Below, piece by piece: positions 31,453 to 42,169 of a stretch of DNA of 64,000 nt. Within the stretch, counting starts at the first letter, position 1, and each line of letters begins with the position of its first letter. A program made the position numbers and the translations under genes. The DNA is from Heloderma charlesbogerti. Taxonomy: Eukaryota; Chordata; Lepidosauria; Squamata; Helodermatidae. The stretch lies in assembly GCA_026122225.1 (NCBI GenBank), contig JANEZZ010001410.1, positions 124,001-188,000 of the forward strand, given 5' to 3'. Below the pieces are notes generated by a model that ran no database searches, had not been told where the DNA came from, and saw only the letters and a list, made by a program, of their open reading frames with translations.

Positions 31453-31982
31453 TGTCAGGGTGGACACTGAGCCCATAGAATCCCAGAGTAGTTCTGATTC
31501 TGAGGAAGAGCAGTCGCTCCTGGGAGGGGAGCCCACTCGTCTTTCCCAGGGCCAACAGCTGACGGAGATTCCTCCCTCCAACATTCCTAGCTTAGATAGC
31601 AGTCCTGGGAGTGACAGAGCGCAGATAGCAGACTTGGTGGATGCGCGACGCCGACGCAGAGAGCAATGCCAGATGGAGGGCGCGGAAAGGAGGCATAGTG
31701 CCCGGTTGGCGCGCAAACAATGGCTGCGCCCAGAGGATCCAAGGGTAAAGGGGAGGGACTCTCCCTAGTCCTTAAGTTCAGGGGTCTGCCAGTAATTCCC
31801 TTTCAAACGGTGACCAACTGTTCCAACTTAGAGCATAGGTACTGTGCTGCTCAGATCTAGTTGCAAACGGTATAGTTGTTAAGTTGTAAAAGAAGAATAA
31901 AGCTTTGAAAGGAATCCCTTTGTCTGTGTCTGGACTTGGCTACTGAATTAGACTGAGAGAGACCTCCAAGGAGCCCCTGTCA
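31453..31982 (+). mobile_element. LTR-like unit, plus orientation, first of an inverted pair
   Basis: TGTCAGGGTGGACAC start and CCCCTGTCA end give TG...CA termini over 530 bp. AATAAA at ~31895 fits an LTR polyadenylation signal. The 5' bp flank GCTGC (31448-31452) reappears at 32350-32354 beyond the inverted partner. The first ~310 bp hold an open frame, acidic and serine-rich (SSSDSEEEQS), then arginine-rich (DARRRRREQ). Related units are at 31991-32349, 33172-33732 and 47787-48149. Confidence 0.6.
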
Positions 31983-31990
31983 GCTCGGTC

Positions 31991-32349
31991 CCCATTTGAA
32001 AGGGAATTACTGGCAGACCCCTGAACTTAAGGACTAGGGAAAGTCCCTCCCTTTTTCCCTTGGATCCTCTGGGCGCAGCCGTTGTTTGCGCGCCAACAGG
32101 GCATTACACCTCCTTTCTGCGCCCTCCATTTGGCACTGCTCTCTGCGTCGGCGTCGCGCATCCATCAAGTCTGCTTCCCGCACTCTGTCACTCCCAGGAC
32201 TGCTATCTAAGCTAGGAATGCTGGTGGGAGGAATCTCTGTCAGCTGTTGGCCCTGGGAAAGAGGAGCATGCTCCTCTCCCAGGAGCGACTGCTCTTCCTC
32301 AGAATCAGAACTACTCTGGGATTCTATGGGCTCAGTGTCCACCCTGACA
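31991..32349 (-). mobile_element. LTR-like unit, inverted and 3'-truncated
   Basis: Reading on the minus strand it begins TGTCAGGGTGGACACTGAGC and follows the plus-strand unit closely for about 350 bp, ending near CAAATGGGGACC. The two form a large inverted repeat with a ~190-bp spacer. The pair as a whole is bounded by the 5-bp repeats GCTGC, so it behaved as one insertion, or was rearranged after insertion. Confidence 0.6.
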
Positions 32350-32810
32350 GCTGCCCAGGCCAAGTTTACAGTGTTGTTGTTAATATATAAAGCCCTAAAC
32401 AACTGAGACCAGGTTACTCGAGGGGTCGCCTCACCTCTTGTGTCCTTGCTGATCTCAGCAATCATCAGACAGAGCACTTCTGGGGTGCCACATACTCCAG
32501 AGTTTCACCTGATGAGCACTTGCAGTACATCATTTAGAGCTGAAGCACCCAATTCTGGAGCACTTCACCAACTGTCCTTAGATGGGCCCGCACAGTTCTG
32601 ACATAAAGGCATCTCCTCAAGACCCGTCTCTTCACTCAGGCTTTCCCCGAAGTGTCGCCCAGCCAGCTATGATCTGTAGCACATAGCAGAGTGTGCAGTT
32701 TTACTGCTGATTAACATTTCTATTGTTGTGTTGTTGTGTTTGATGTTATTTCATATGACGTTCAAGACTTTGATTGATACACCACTTTCAAGCAGTACAT
32801 AATTTTTAAT

Positions 32811-32954
32811 AAATAATAATAGTGCTGTGTTGATCAAATGAATCATTGAGGAATGGCAATGAGGAACAGATGCACACCAGTGATCTTGATGCAATTTGCC
32901 TTCTCTGCTAAGAGTGCTGGGGAATGAGTGATCTCGATAGGGATCTCTGTGGGA
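32811..32954. other. Short unassigned stretch
   Basis: No repeat or coding signal. Confidence 0.4.
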
Positions 32955-33171
32955 GGCAGGATCGGACCCACCATTAGGCAAAGTGAGGCTGTCATCTCAG
33001 GCAGCAGATTCTGGGTGGTGTGAGGAGGGGAGCAGTAGCGGCAGCCCCCTGGCCACCCCGATCTGTTGGAAGACAGAACTGTGTGTTCCAGGCAGTGCTC
33101 CCTGTGCCCCCTATACTAGCTTGATGTCCTCAAGCGTGGTGGCAGTTGCTGTCCCATTGCCAGTGTTGAAG

Positions 33172-33732
33172 TGTCAGGATTCCTTTAGCCCCCACTTTAT
33201 TTCAACGCCGAAGACAAACACAGACGAGAGGCTTCAGTCTACAGCGTTTAATCCATTACTTCACAGGGTCATACAGATACAAATTCTCAGTGTCTCAGTC
33301 TACAAAGGAATGCCTTCAGGGGAATTCAGAAGGAAGTTAAGAGAGTTGCCCGCTGTTTGAAGAGGAAGGCGGTCTGACTAGCCTAACTTAAGTGGGGGAG
33401 GTCCCTCTCTTCTCATGAGGCCTCTAAGCACAGCTTTTCATGCAAGGCCAATTGGGTAGACCGTCTAAGTTCTGCCCCGGCCTTCTCTCTCTTTGCTCTG
33501 CACCTGAGCCTGGCATCTATTAAATCAAACTCTCCAACCCCCCCTTCTGTTCGCTGTCTCTCACAGGGGTGTGTGAAGAGGAACCCTCATCCTCAGCTAG
33601 CTGGGTGTTTGTAACCTGAGAAGCTGGCCCAGTCATGTCTGGACTAGCCTGGGAAAACACCTCCTCCATGTCTGATGGTTCTCCTTCAGAATCTGAACTG
33701 CTATCCCACTCCCTGCACTCACACCCCTGGCA
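33172..33732 (-). mobile_element. Solo LTR, minus strand, with 5-bp TSD
   Basis: Plus-strand boundaries are TGTCAGGATTCC and CACCCCTGGCA, so on the minus strand it runs TGCCAGGGG...CCTGACA (TG...CA). Direct repeats TGAAG at 33167-33171 and 33733-33737 are a 5-bp TSD, and the paralogous empty site at ~17913 (GTTGAGGTAGAATTC) confirms both borders. AATAAA on the minus strand sits ~30 bases from the 3' edge. The internal frame has SSSDSEGEPSD and DARLRCR-like blocks resembling the units at 31453 and 47787. No internal retroelement region is left, as expected after LTR-LTR recombination. Confidence 0.85.
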
Positions 33733-33755
33733 TGAAGTAAGATTCAACTGGTTTG

Positions 33756-34012
33756 GTGAGAGCCAGTGTGGTGTAGTGGTTAATGTGTTGGACTGGGACT
33801 CGGGAGATCAGGGTTCCAGTCCCCTCTCAGCCATGAAGCTCACTTTGGCCCAGTCACCGACTCTCAGGCTAACCTACTTCACAGGTTTGTTATGAGGATA
33901 AAATGGAGAGGAGGAGGACTTCATAAGGTACCTTGGGCTCCTTGGAAGAGGAAAAAAGGCAGAATACAAATGAAATCATCACCACCACCACCACCACCAT
34001 CATCTTCATCTT
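33756..34012 (+). mobile_element. MIR-type CORE-SINE
   Basis: tRNA-like head GTGGTGTAGTGGTTAATG (A box) and GGTTCCAGTCCCC (B box), then the CORE-like GGCCCAGTCACCGACTC, then CACAGGTTTGTTATGAGG and ATAAAATGGAGAGGAG, the MIR-like tail, ending in a (CAC)n run at ~33980-34000. Inserted in the 32955-34110 repeat. A sister copy is at 55222-55442. Confidence 0.8.
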
Positions 34013-34110
34013 TATCTGCTAGTCTGGCTAGCTTCTGTGGGTGGAATCGGGAGAGGGCACTATCTTGTCCTTCACCTCAGGCAGTAAAATCTCCTGGTGG
34101 GAGGGAAGTA

Positions 34111-34932
34111 AAACTTGCAGGTTTTGAGTTAAGCTGAACTTCCCATGAAGAAAACCAAAATCAGAGTATTCATATGTAGTAAAGACGGCTGGAACTAGAA
34201 ACTTTAATATTCCTCTAATAAGTAGGGTTGTGCATGTTTTTAAAGGAAACTGTCAAAACTACTCGGTGTAGGTCTAGGAATTCTGGGTTGTTTTCTGTTT
34301 TTGTAAAAATTCCTAGTTATGTAGCAATAGCTACATAAACCCAATAGCATGGATTCAGGTCCATTATAGTTTTAATTTCTGGAGGCAAAATGTCCCCTAA
34401 GGGAAGTACGCCGGCTGCCATGAGACTTTGTGGTAATTATATCATCTCCACTTTAAAGAGCTCCTCGCAGGACTGAGTGACAGCACATCCATTTCCAAAT
34501 GTTATTTGACTCCCTCCTCGACCCCCTCCACACTGTTGTTCTGAGGACAGCCAATGATGTTAACGATTCTCCTCAAGAAAGCCTCCTGGCCATCCCTGCC
34601 ATGGGCCTAACAGAATTAGACATTTGGGCGTCAGAGTGGTGACACTGATCTCCAGAAAGCTGCCCACAGAAAGAAGGCTTCCTAGGAAAGTACTAGGGCA
34701 GGGGTGTGGGACCTCTTTCATCCCACAGGATGAATTCCATTTTCGAGAAGTTCTCGGGGGCTGCATGCCAGTGGTGGGCAGGACCAAAGGCAAAAGGGGC
34801 AGGGTCAAAAATACAAAACATTCCAGCCTACTTTAGCTTAAAGATCTTCCTGCCAATAACTCAGCCTTAGGGGAGGCATTTCAAGTTCAGCATTTTAGCC
34901 AGGGGAGGGGGATTTCAACCTTTTAGAATGAG
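34111..34932. other. No gene; one decayed MITE-like segment
   Basis: AGGGCAGGGGTGTGGGACCTC near 34696 looks like the end of a GGGGAACC-type MITE but has no matching partner. The rest is unassigned. Confidence 0.4.
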
Positions 34933-35776
34933 TAGGGGTGGATGAAAGTCACTTACCTGTCCTTGAAGCTTGTTCGCGGTGGGGGGGAGGCGCTTCGCTG
35001 CTCCCCCTGCGAAGTTCAGGCCGGGGGGGGGAGGCTTCCCGCCTCTCCCGGCCGAAATTCAGGCCGGGGGGGAGGCTTCCCGCCTCACCCAGCCGAAATT
35101 CAGGCCAGGGAGGAGGCTTCCCGCCTCGCCCGGCTGCGAACTCCAAAGTTTATTAAAAAAAAAAAAACACGCCCCCATGATAGGCTACGTGACGATTAAC
35201 GTAGCCTATCACGGCTAGATATGCAAAGTCAGCCATGATAGGATACATTAATTGTCACGTAGCCTATCACGGGTGACTTAAAAAAAAAAAAAAGCGCGTA
35301 TGGATAATGGCGGCCCCCATAGGGAGCCGCCATTCGCGTTCCTTATTTGGTCGCTGTAGTCTACGTAAATCTTTACGTAGACTACGGCGAAAATAAGGGC
35401 AACGCAAATAGCGTTGCCCTTATTTTCGCCGTAGTCTACATAAACATTTACGTAGACTACAGAGACCAAATAAGGAACACGAATGGCGGCTCCCTATGGG
35501 GGCCGCCATTATCCGTATGCGCTTTTTTTTTTTTTTATGTCACCCGTGATAGGCTACGTGACGATTTACGTAGCCTATCACGGCTGAATTTGCAGATCTA
35601 GCCATGATAGGCTACGTTAATCGTCACGTAGCCTATCATGGGGGCGTTTTTGTTTTTTTTTTCTTTTATTGCAATGGCGGCAGCGGCAGCTGGTCGAAAG
35701 ACTGGCTGCCGCTCCTGCCCCGCACAAACACCCGCTGAACCGCCAGCCAGACCCGCCGCTGGGAGGGACATTCGGC
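34933..35776. mobile_element. hAT-like hairpin element, B terminus missing
   Basis: TAGGGGTGGATGAAAGTCAC (A end), three ~41-bp GC-rich units, then a complete core with central GGGCAACGCAAATAGCGTTG, TAGTCTACGTAAATC stems and GATAGGCTACG stems on both sides. It stops at GGGAGGGACATTCGGC, just before the expected GGTAAGT and B palindrome. Confidence 0.88.
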
Positions 35777-35824
35777 TTGGCAACCCAACTTGCCCTGGGT
35801 GCTAATTATGGCTAGCTATATAAG

Positions 35825-36407
35825 TAGGGATGTCAGAGAATTCCGCCACGGACTCCAGTGAGGCTGTATTCTTTAGAATCTGGCCCCCTGGAGTCTGTGG
35901 CGGAACGGCCTCCCCCCCCCACCCCACGGAATCCCCTGGGATGGACCTACCTGGTGGCGGATGCAGCAGTGGCTCTGGCCGCTGCCAGGCTGCTGCGGCG
36001 GCAAATGGCGGCTGTCGTAGCGGCTGCCATTTGAGCCCCTACACTTGCCCGTGATAGGCTACATATATATTTATGTAGCCTATCACGGCTAAAGCAGGGA
36101 TGCAAATGGCATCCCCTATGCCATTTGCATCCCTGCTTTAGCCGTGATAGGCTACGTAAATATTTACGTAGCCTATCATGGGCAAGCGTAGGGGTGCAAA
36201 TGGCGTCCCCTACACAAGACGCCATTTGCATCCACAGCAGACCAGCAGCAGGTGGAGGACCCGCTGTGGATTGGCCCGGCCGGTGGCTCCATGGACTGGC
36301 CATGGAGCAGAGCCGGCCGGGCAGGATTCTGGGGGGAAGGAACGGATCGCTTCCCCCCACCTGTGGACCCCAGTGGAGCCAGGTAAGTGGGGTTTCATAC
36401 ACCCCTA
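35825..36407. mobile_element. hAT-like hairpin element, short subtype (B left, A right)
   Basis: TAGGGATGTCAGAGAATTCC to GGTTTCATACACCCCTA, with perfect TSDs TATATAAG (35817-35824 and 36408-36415). This 583-bp subtype lacks the poly-A-flanked TAGTCTACG core. It has only GATAGGCTACATATAT and GATAGGCTACGTAAAT stems with AAATGGCATCCCC/CCATTTGCATCCC stems between, and a GATTCTGGGGGG A side with CCAGGTAAGTGG. The same subtype makes up the outer element at 8753-11129. Confidence 0.92.
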
Positions 36408-36722
36408 TATATAAGTTTGAGGCCAGGCTTTTGGACTTAATTCGAATGTTCTGAGCTCTGAAATGGGCAACCAAAAGTGGGTGATAAATTTTGGTGGGGT
36501 GTGGATTCAACATACCATTTCAAGGGAGCTTAGCTTTCCTTTCTTTTTCTTGAACATTTTGCTATCACCTGTGACATCTCCTTGCTTCATCTGACGGCTG
36601 GCATTTCTCTTCAACTTTGTCCTCCACCCGTGGTGGAAGTGACAGTGGAGCTCTCCACAGTATGGAGCAATCTTCTGTGCCACACCATTATTCTCTCCTT
36701 GGAATGCTGAGATGCCAATATG

Positions 36723-37158
36723 TAGGGATGTACAGATTCACCTATATCCAATCTGAGGAATGTCCATTGCAGGAAAATCCAGCTCTCTTGATGGATTTCC
36801 CTGGAGCCCCTGGCTTGGCTTGCAGATTTCAGCTCCATTTTTTCCCTCTAAAATTGGGAATTGCCTGCAGTTTAGGTATAACTAAGTACTTTAAGCCTGC
36901 AATCTGTGCAAATTAAGCTAATTACAGCCATAATGTGCCCAAGATATGCAAATTACACCCGCAATATGCATATCTTGCCATTTAAAAAAATAAAATAAAT
37001 AAAATAAAGCCAAAGTCTGCAAGCCATGCACAACCCTCCATCTTTCCCTGCTGGTGCTGACACTGGCAGGGAGAACCAGTCCATTGCAGATTCCGCAGAT
37101 TGGATTGTTAGAAATCCGATGTCCTTTCAACCCATTGAGGATTTCTCTGACATCCCGA
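36723..37158. mobile_element. TAGGGATG-terminated AT-rich element
   Basis: Starts TAGGGATGTACAGATTCACC and ends TTTCTCTGACATCCCGA; flanks CCAATATG and CCATGATG match at 6 of 8. The interior has AAATTAAGCTAATTACAGCC and ATGCAAATTACACCC blocks. The start resembles 44530. Confidence 0.6.
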
Positions 37159-37175
37159 CCATGATGTAGTGCTAC

Positions 37176-38095
37176 TAGGGATGGCGGAGAATTTCTCCCC
37201 GAATCTTCGGAGGGCCGAGCGCCAATGCATTCGCCCCCCCGAAATCGGCGGTGAAATTCTCCGCCACCCCCCCGCCACCCCCCAGGATGGGACTTACCTT
37301 TGGCGAATGTCCCCCCCGGTGGCAGATCCCGGCTGCAGTTCGTCGGCCTTTTGTCGGGGGCAGGGGTGGCAGCCGGTCTTCCGACCGGCTGCCGCCGCCG
37401 CCATTACAAAGTGTAAAAAAAAAAACCCCGTGATAGGCTACATAACGATTAACATAGCCTATCACAGCTAGATTTCCGAAGTCAGCTGTGATAGGCTACG
37501 TAAATGGTTACATAGCCTATCACGGGTGACTTTGAAAAAAAAAAAAGCGCGTACGCAAATGGCGGCGCTTTATGGGCGCCACCACTTGCGTTCCTTATTT
37601 GGTCCCGGTAGTCTACGTAAAGATTTACATAGACTACATAGTCTACGTAAATCTTTACGTAGACTACCGGGACCAAATAAGGAACGCAAATGGCAGTGCC
37701 CATAGAGCGCCGCCATTTGCGTACGCGCTTTTTTTTTTTTTTTCAAAGTCACCCGTGATAGGCTACATAACAATTTACGTAGCCTATCATGGCTGACTTT
37801 GGAAATCTAGCCGTGATAGGCTACATTAATCGTTACGTAGCCTATCACTTTTTGTTGTTGTTGTTGTTTGTTTTTTGTTTTTACACTTTGTTTCGCAGCC
37901 GGGGAGACGGGGCGCTTCTCCCCGGCCTGAATTTCGGCCGGACGAGGCGGGAAGCCTCCCCCCCGGCCTGAATTTCGGCCGGGTGAGGCGGGACACCTCC
38001 CCCCCCTTGCCTGAACTTTGGGGGGAGAAGCGAAGTGCCTCCCCCCCACCACGAAGCACCCCTGCAAAAAGGTAAGTGACTTTCGTACATCCCTA
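37176..38095. mobile_element. hAT-like hairpin element (B left, A right), perfect TSD
   Basis: TAGGGATGGCGGAGAATTTC to ACTTTCGTACATCCCTA with perfect TSDs AGTGCTAC (37168-37175 and 38096-38103). The core centre differs from other copies: two TAGTCTACGTAAA stems lie back to back (37608-37672) with TACATAGTCTACG between, instead of the AACGC stem. The A side has three ~41-bp units and AAAGGTAAGTGACTTTCG. Confidence 0.94.
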
Positions 38096-38103
38096 AGTGC
38101 TAC

Positions 38104-39334
38104 ACAACACTGTGCCTTGATTTAGCAACATTCCAGGAGAAGAATCATGGCAGATGGCTAGTGAGAAGCACTCTCTAGTAGCTACCTCCGACACAGGTTG
38201 GCATAGCCAATAAAATAAGGTAACCCCCCTCCCAGAAATGGTTTATTGAATTCATACCATCCCCCCACCCCAAAAAAACCCATCAATAAAAGCTGCCATT
38301 CCATCAGCCATGGATTCAGGGGGAGGAGCTCAACCTTATCAAAATCTAACTTGGAAGTAGGGATGGACGGACTCACCCCAGCCCACCTCATGCACTGCTC
38401 CCCATATCCTGCTCCCCATATGCAGCGAGCTGCTGGGCATTCACGAGAGTGCACGGTGAGCAACACATGGCCTCCTGGTCCCTCACTGAGCCCCCATTTT
38501 ATGCAAATAGACCATTTATGCCTATATAGACCATTTGTGCCTGTAATTTTGCAGAAAGAGCTTCATTACAGCCACCATTTGCATCAAATGGCCCTTTACA
38601 AAAAAAAGAAAGAAAAAAGCCATGCTTCCATTTTGCTATGTGGCAAGGGAGTGGGGATGCATTGAGTTGGGCAAGCGCAGGAATCTGCAGAATGACATCT
38701 GGGGGGCTGAGCCAGTGAGAATTTTTTTGGCCTCAAGCCCTAACTGGATGCCCACGACATGCCTCATGTCTCACCTAGCTGTGATTTCCACCACGCCCCG
38801 ATTTCATGGCAATCATCAAAGACAGCAAAATAATCATTTCATGCTGTCTCCAAACTATACATAGATCCACTTTATTGCAATCATTGCAAAAGTACTGGGA
38901 TGTTAGAAAGAGAGTTTTTCATACAGAACAAGCAATTTTTCTCCGACCTTATGAAACTAATTATTTTATATTCCCTAACCAAAATGTATAATTCAATGTA
39001 ATTGGCAGCTGCAGTCTCCCAGTACCAATAATGGGGGCTGTTATTGTTTCCTTGACTAGAACCGCAGCATGAGGGCTGGGAAAGCAGGCTCCCATTCTTA
39101 TGTTTAATGGTGAGCATTAAAATAAATCAAGCCAGACCCAACAATAGGCTTTGCAATAAATAATCACTTCCCCTTTCAAACTGTTTAAGTCTCGTTGGAG
39201 TTCAGCAAAGCGGAGGATGGAGGCTTTTGTGGTCGGGGGGAAAAAAGGGGGCCAGCAGGGAGTATAATTTACCACTTAAGAGAGAGGGCATTGCAATCAG
39301 GAAGGAGAAAAGGAGGCCAAAAATATCACTAGCA
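38104..39334. other. No gene; TAGGGATGGACGG fragment inside
   Basis: TAGGGATGGACGGACTCACC at 38358 begins a decayed element (to ~38500) akin to 2367. The remainder is unassigned AT-rich DNA. Confidence 0.45.
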
Positions 39335-39985
39335 AACATGAAGAGAGATCTGCTGGATCAGACAGCAACAGTTTGTCCTGCTTCCAACAGTGGTCAGTTC
39401 GAAGCCTCTGGGATGTTACAGGGCAGCCATGAAGGTGATTGCCTTCCTTGTTTGGTTTATTTCCAGGATTTATTATTACTGCTTATTTTATTTATTGCAT
39501 GTCTATATAGCCTAGTAACTGAAACTCTTTGGGCAGTTAACAACGATTAAAACCATAAAATTCTAAAATAAAATATAAAATGTAAAAGCTTAAAACTACA
39601 GTATCAAAGTACAAACCACAATAAAACCTAGCAGCAATATACAACAACAGATGTTTTTATTTTATTGTATTTTTAAAAAAAATGCTAAAAGGGAGGTGGT
39701 GGGCTCATGCACACTGGAGGCATTCAAGATGAGGCTGGACAGCCATCTGTCAGGGATGCTCTGACTTGGATTCCTGCATTGAGCAGGGGGTTGGACTTGA
39801 TGGTCTTGTAGGCCCCTTCCAACCCTACTATTCTATGATTCTATGATCTATGATCTATGATCTATGATCTATGATAAAAGACTAGAATGCCTGGGAAAAT
39901 TAAAAGGTCTTGACCTGGCACCAGAAAGAGTACAACAGTTGAGCCTGTATGGGAAGCTCCCAGGGTGCCACAAGAGAAAAGGCCC
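39335..39985. repeat. Older interspersed repeats broken by CR1
   Basis: GCTGGATCAGACAGCAACAG and TCCAACAGTGGTCAG (39350-39410) are a reversed reptile repeat. From ~39470 GTCTATATAGCC...TTTGGGCAGTTAAC...AAAACCTAGCAGCAATA, resuming after the CR1 with AAAAGGTCTTGACCTGGCAC, matches the 13875-14600 repeat. Confidence 0.5.
39686..39878 (+). mobile_element. CR1 LINE, short 3' fragment
   Basis: GGGAGGTGGTGGGCTCATGC, GAGGCTGGACAGCCATCTGT and GGACTTGATGGTCTTGTAGG, then ATTCTATG followed by four ATCTATG heptamers, a one-base-shortened version of the octamer tail. Inserted in an older repeat. Confidence 0.92.
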
Positions 39986-40419
39986 AAATCTGTTTGGGGG
40001 ATAGAGCTCAGTGATTTTTTGCCAGCCCAGCCCCCTGGATTATGGCTCACACATCCTTTTGTTTGCCCAACTTGTCATGCAATGAGTCAGGCCGGCTCAT
40101 GGTTTTCCAGTTATATATATATATGCCCACATTCCGATTTGCGCAAAATTGCAGGTATAAGTATTTCTGGAAATCATGATTCGTGCAAAATTGAGCTCCA
40201 AATAGCACAATTTGTGCAAAAAATCCAGGCATACATGGTCTAATTCGACCATATATGCCTGCTATTTTGTGCAACTTGTGCTATTTACAGCCATGATTTT
40301 GCATATATCATTATTTCAGCAAATATTTATACCCTCAATTTTGTGCAAATTGGGACATGCACATTTTTTTTTAAAAAAAGCACCGTGATGTTCCCAGGTT
40401 TGGGGAACTGACCTGCCAC

Positions 40420-41239
40420 TAGGGATGTACGAAACTCACTTCCCTTTTTGCGGAATCTTTTGCGGTGTGGGGGGGAGGTGCTCCGTCCCTTCCCCTGGAA
40501 TCCTCGACAGGGGGGAGGTGATCCAGTCCTCCCCCCCGGAATCCTCAATGGCCGGCTCCGCTCCGCGGCCAGGGCCATCCGCCGCCGGATTTCCGCAGCT
40601 GGATTTCGGCCATCCGCAGCCGGATTTGTGTCCAGCCAGGCAGCCGTGATAGGCTATGTAAGAATTTACGTAGCCTATCACGGCTAATGACCCCCCCAAA
40701 AAAACAGCATATGCAAATGATGGCGGCTATGGCGGCCACCATTTGTGTTCCCTATTTTTTGCTGTTTTATCCTACATAAATATTTACATAGGCAATTGCG
40801 GCGAAAGAAAGAGAACCGCAAATAGCGCCCACTACGCTATTTGTATTCCCCTTTTTTTCGCCGTAATAGCCTACATAAATATTTACGTAGGCTAGAACGG
40901 CGAAAAATAGGGAACACAAATGGCAGCTGCTGTAGCCACCATTTGCGTACGCTGGTATTTGGGGGGGGTAGCCGTGATAGGCTATGTAAATTCTTACGTA
41001 GCCTATCACAGCTACAAAGACACCAATGGCGGCCGCAGCAGCCCAGACACAGCCGGCCAGGAGACTAGCTGCCGCCGCCGCCAGAACCGCCGCCACCACT
41101 GCATCCGCCACATCCGCCCCAGATAAGTGCCATCCCAGGGGATTCCATGGGGGGGGCTTTCCGCCATGGATTCCGGGGGGCCAGATTCTAAAGAATCCGG
41201 CCTGACTGGAATCCGTGGCGGAATTCTCTGCCATCCCAA
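40420..41239. mobile_element. hAT-like hairpin element (A left, B right)
   Basis: TAGGGATGTACGAAACTCAC to AATTCTCTGCCATCCCAA. Flanks CCTGCCAC (40412-40419) and ACTGCCAC (41240-41247) match at 7 of 8. Core stems are TTATCCTACATAAAT and TAGCCTACATAAAT with GATAGGCTATGTAAG outside. The B-side donor-like site is GATAAGTGCC, one base off. Confidence 0.9.
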
Positions 41240-41247
41240 ACTGCCAC

Positions 41248-42161
41248 TCAGCTCACAAATGCACGCCGCATTGGGGGTGCTGCGGCAATCCGTTGAGCCA
41301 AAAGTGAACAGGATTTCCCTGTGATGGCCATCCTTACCCAAGACAGCCTCTTCTACTGCCAGTTGGGTTGGGCTGGCCCTGGCTATTGACACTGCCTTAT
41401 CCCCATTGCTACCCAATTTCTTATGCACAAGATGATGCATCCTTCCGACCTAATTATTGTGATTTGATCTATGACTTCAATTAACTCTCTGGAGAATTCA
41501 TGTAAGATGTTCATTCCTCCTCCCCCACCCCCCACCTGTCCCCACCACCACCACCTACTCAAAGTGTATTCATTTCGGAACTGAATGCTGCCAGAGTGGT
41601 ATTTCATCTGGAAAACAATTTGCAATTTGGCTCGGCAGTCATGCCAGAGAATTGCCCACAGACCTCTGCATAGCGGGATGGGTGGGGGAGTACAATGGCC
41701 AGAACATGAATGGGCCCGTTCAAATGGAGGCAATGCAATTGATATGGAGTTTGTGAGTGCTCATTAGTGTTTATTCATTTCCCGGCTGGACCCTGTTTAT
41801 ATTCATCCTGGCCTCTCCCTTTAGTGGGCGTCTGCGCTAGAAAACAAGCAAACTGTTGTACTGAAAAGGCCAGCTTCTGTTCTTTTGCCTCTTGTTTGGA
41901 ACAATGGGTAGGATCTAACAGTGCCGTACTGCTGGTGACCTGCCCCTTCCTGGAACTTGCTTTTCTGGTCACTTGGGGGCTTGCCCCCAGAAGTGCTACA
42001 TCACTGCTGACCGGGGGTCGGGGCTACGTGTGCATCGGAATGGCAGTGCAGGCCAGCAGCAGCCCTCCACCACTGGATCCTACCCACTGACAACAATGGG
42101 AGACAGCTGTTGCCTTCATTCCTTAGTGCCACAGACTGGACCCATGGTCTGACCTAGAGAT
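41248..42161. other. No gene recognised
   Basis: Unique-looking sequence, GC-richer toward the right. A plus-strand frame at 41767-42090 has no recognised family. Confidence 0.4.
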
Positions 42162-42169
42162 GTTGCAAG

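Larger units (their letters stand above)
31290..32810 (+). mobile_element. L2-like LINE 3' fragment split by an inverted LTR pair
   Basis: Upstream (to 31452) the frame contains LLKDLHWRPIS, and downstream (from 32350) sequence resembling the L2/CR1-clade C-terminus follows: CTATAAAGCCCTAAACAACT-like sequence and AAGACCCGTCTCTTCACTCAG (KTRLFTQ). This matches the usual 'LHWLPVxxRIxFKxLxLTYKAL' segment. The element ends in TAATAAATAATAAT near 32820. The break falls between CATAAGCTGC and GCTGCCCAGG. Confidence 0.65.
32955..34110 (+). repeat. Second copy of the 17774-type repeat, broken by an LTR and a SINE
   Basis: ACCATTAGGCAAAGTGAGGC...CTCAGGCAGCAGATT...GTCCCATTGCCAGTG, then (after the LTR) AAGTAAGATTCAACTGG, then (after the SINE) AGCTTCTGTGGGTGGAATC...CTTGTCCTTCACCTCAGGC. 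The same order runs unbroken at 17774-18025. Confidence 0.65.

Noticed and set aside
31460..31768. A host nuclear protein exon (acidic SSSDSEEE plus arginine-rich block)
   Set aside because: The same sequence occurs in several LTR-like units in this window, so it is repeat-derived.
35947..36513. 188-codon minus-strand frame
   Set aside because: It lies almost entirely inside the hAT-like copy 35825-36407 and continues into flank; it is a by-product of the stems.
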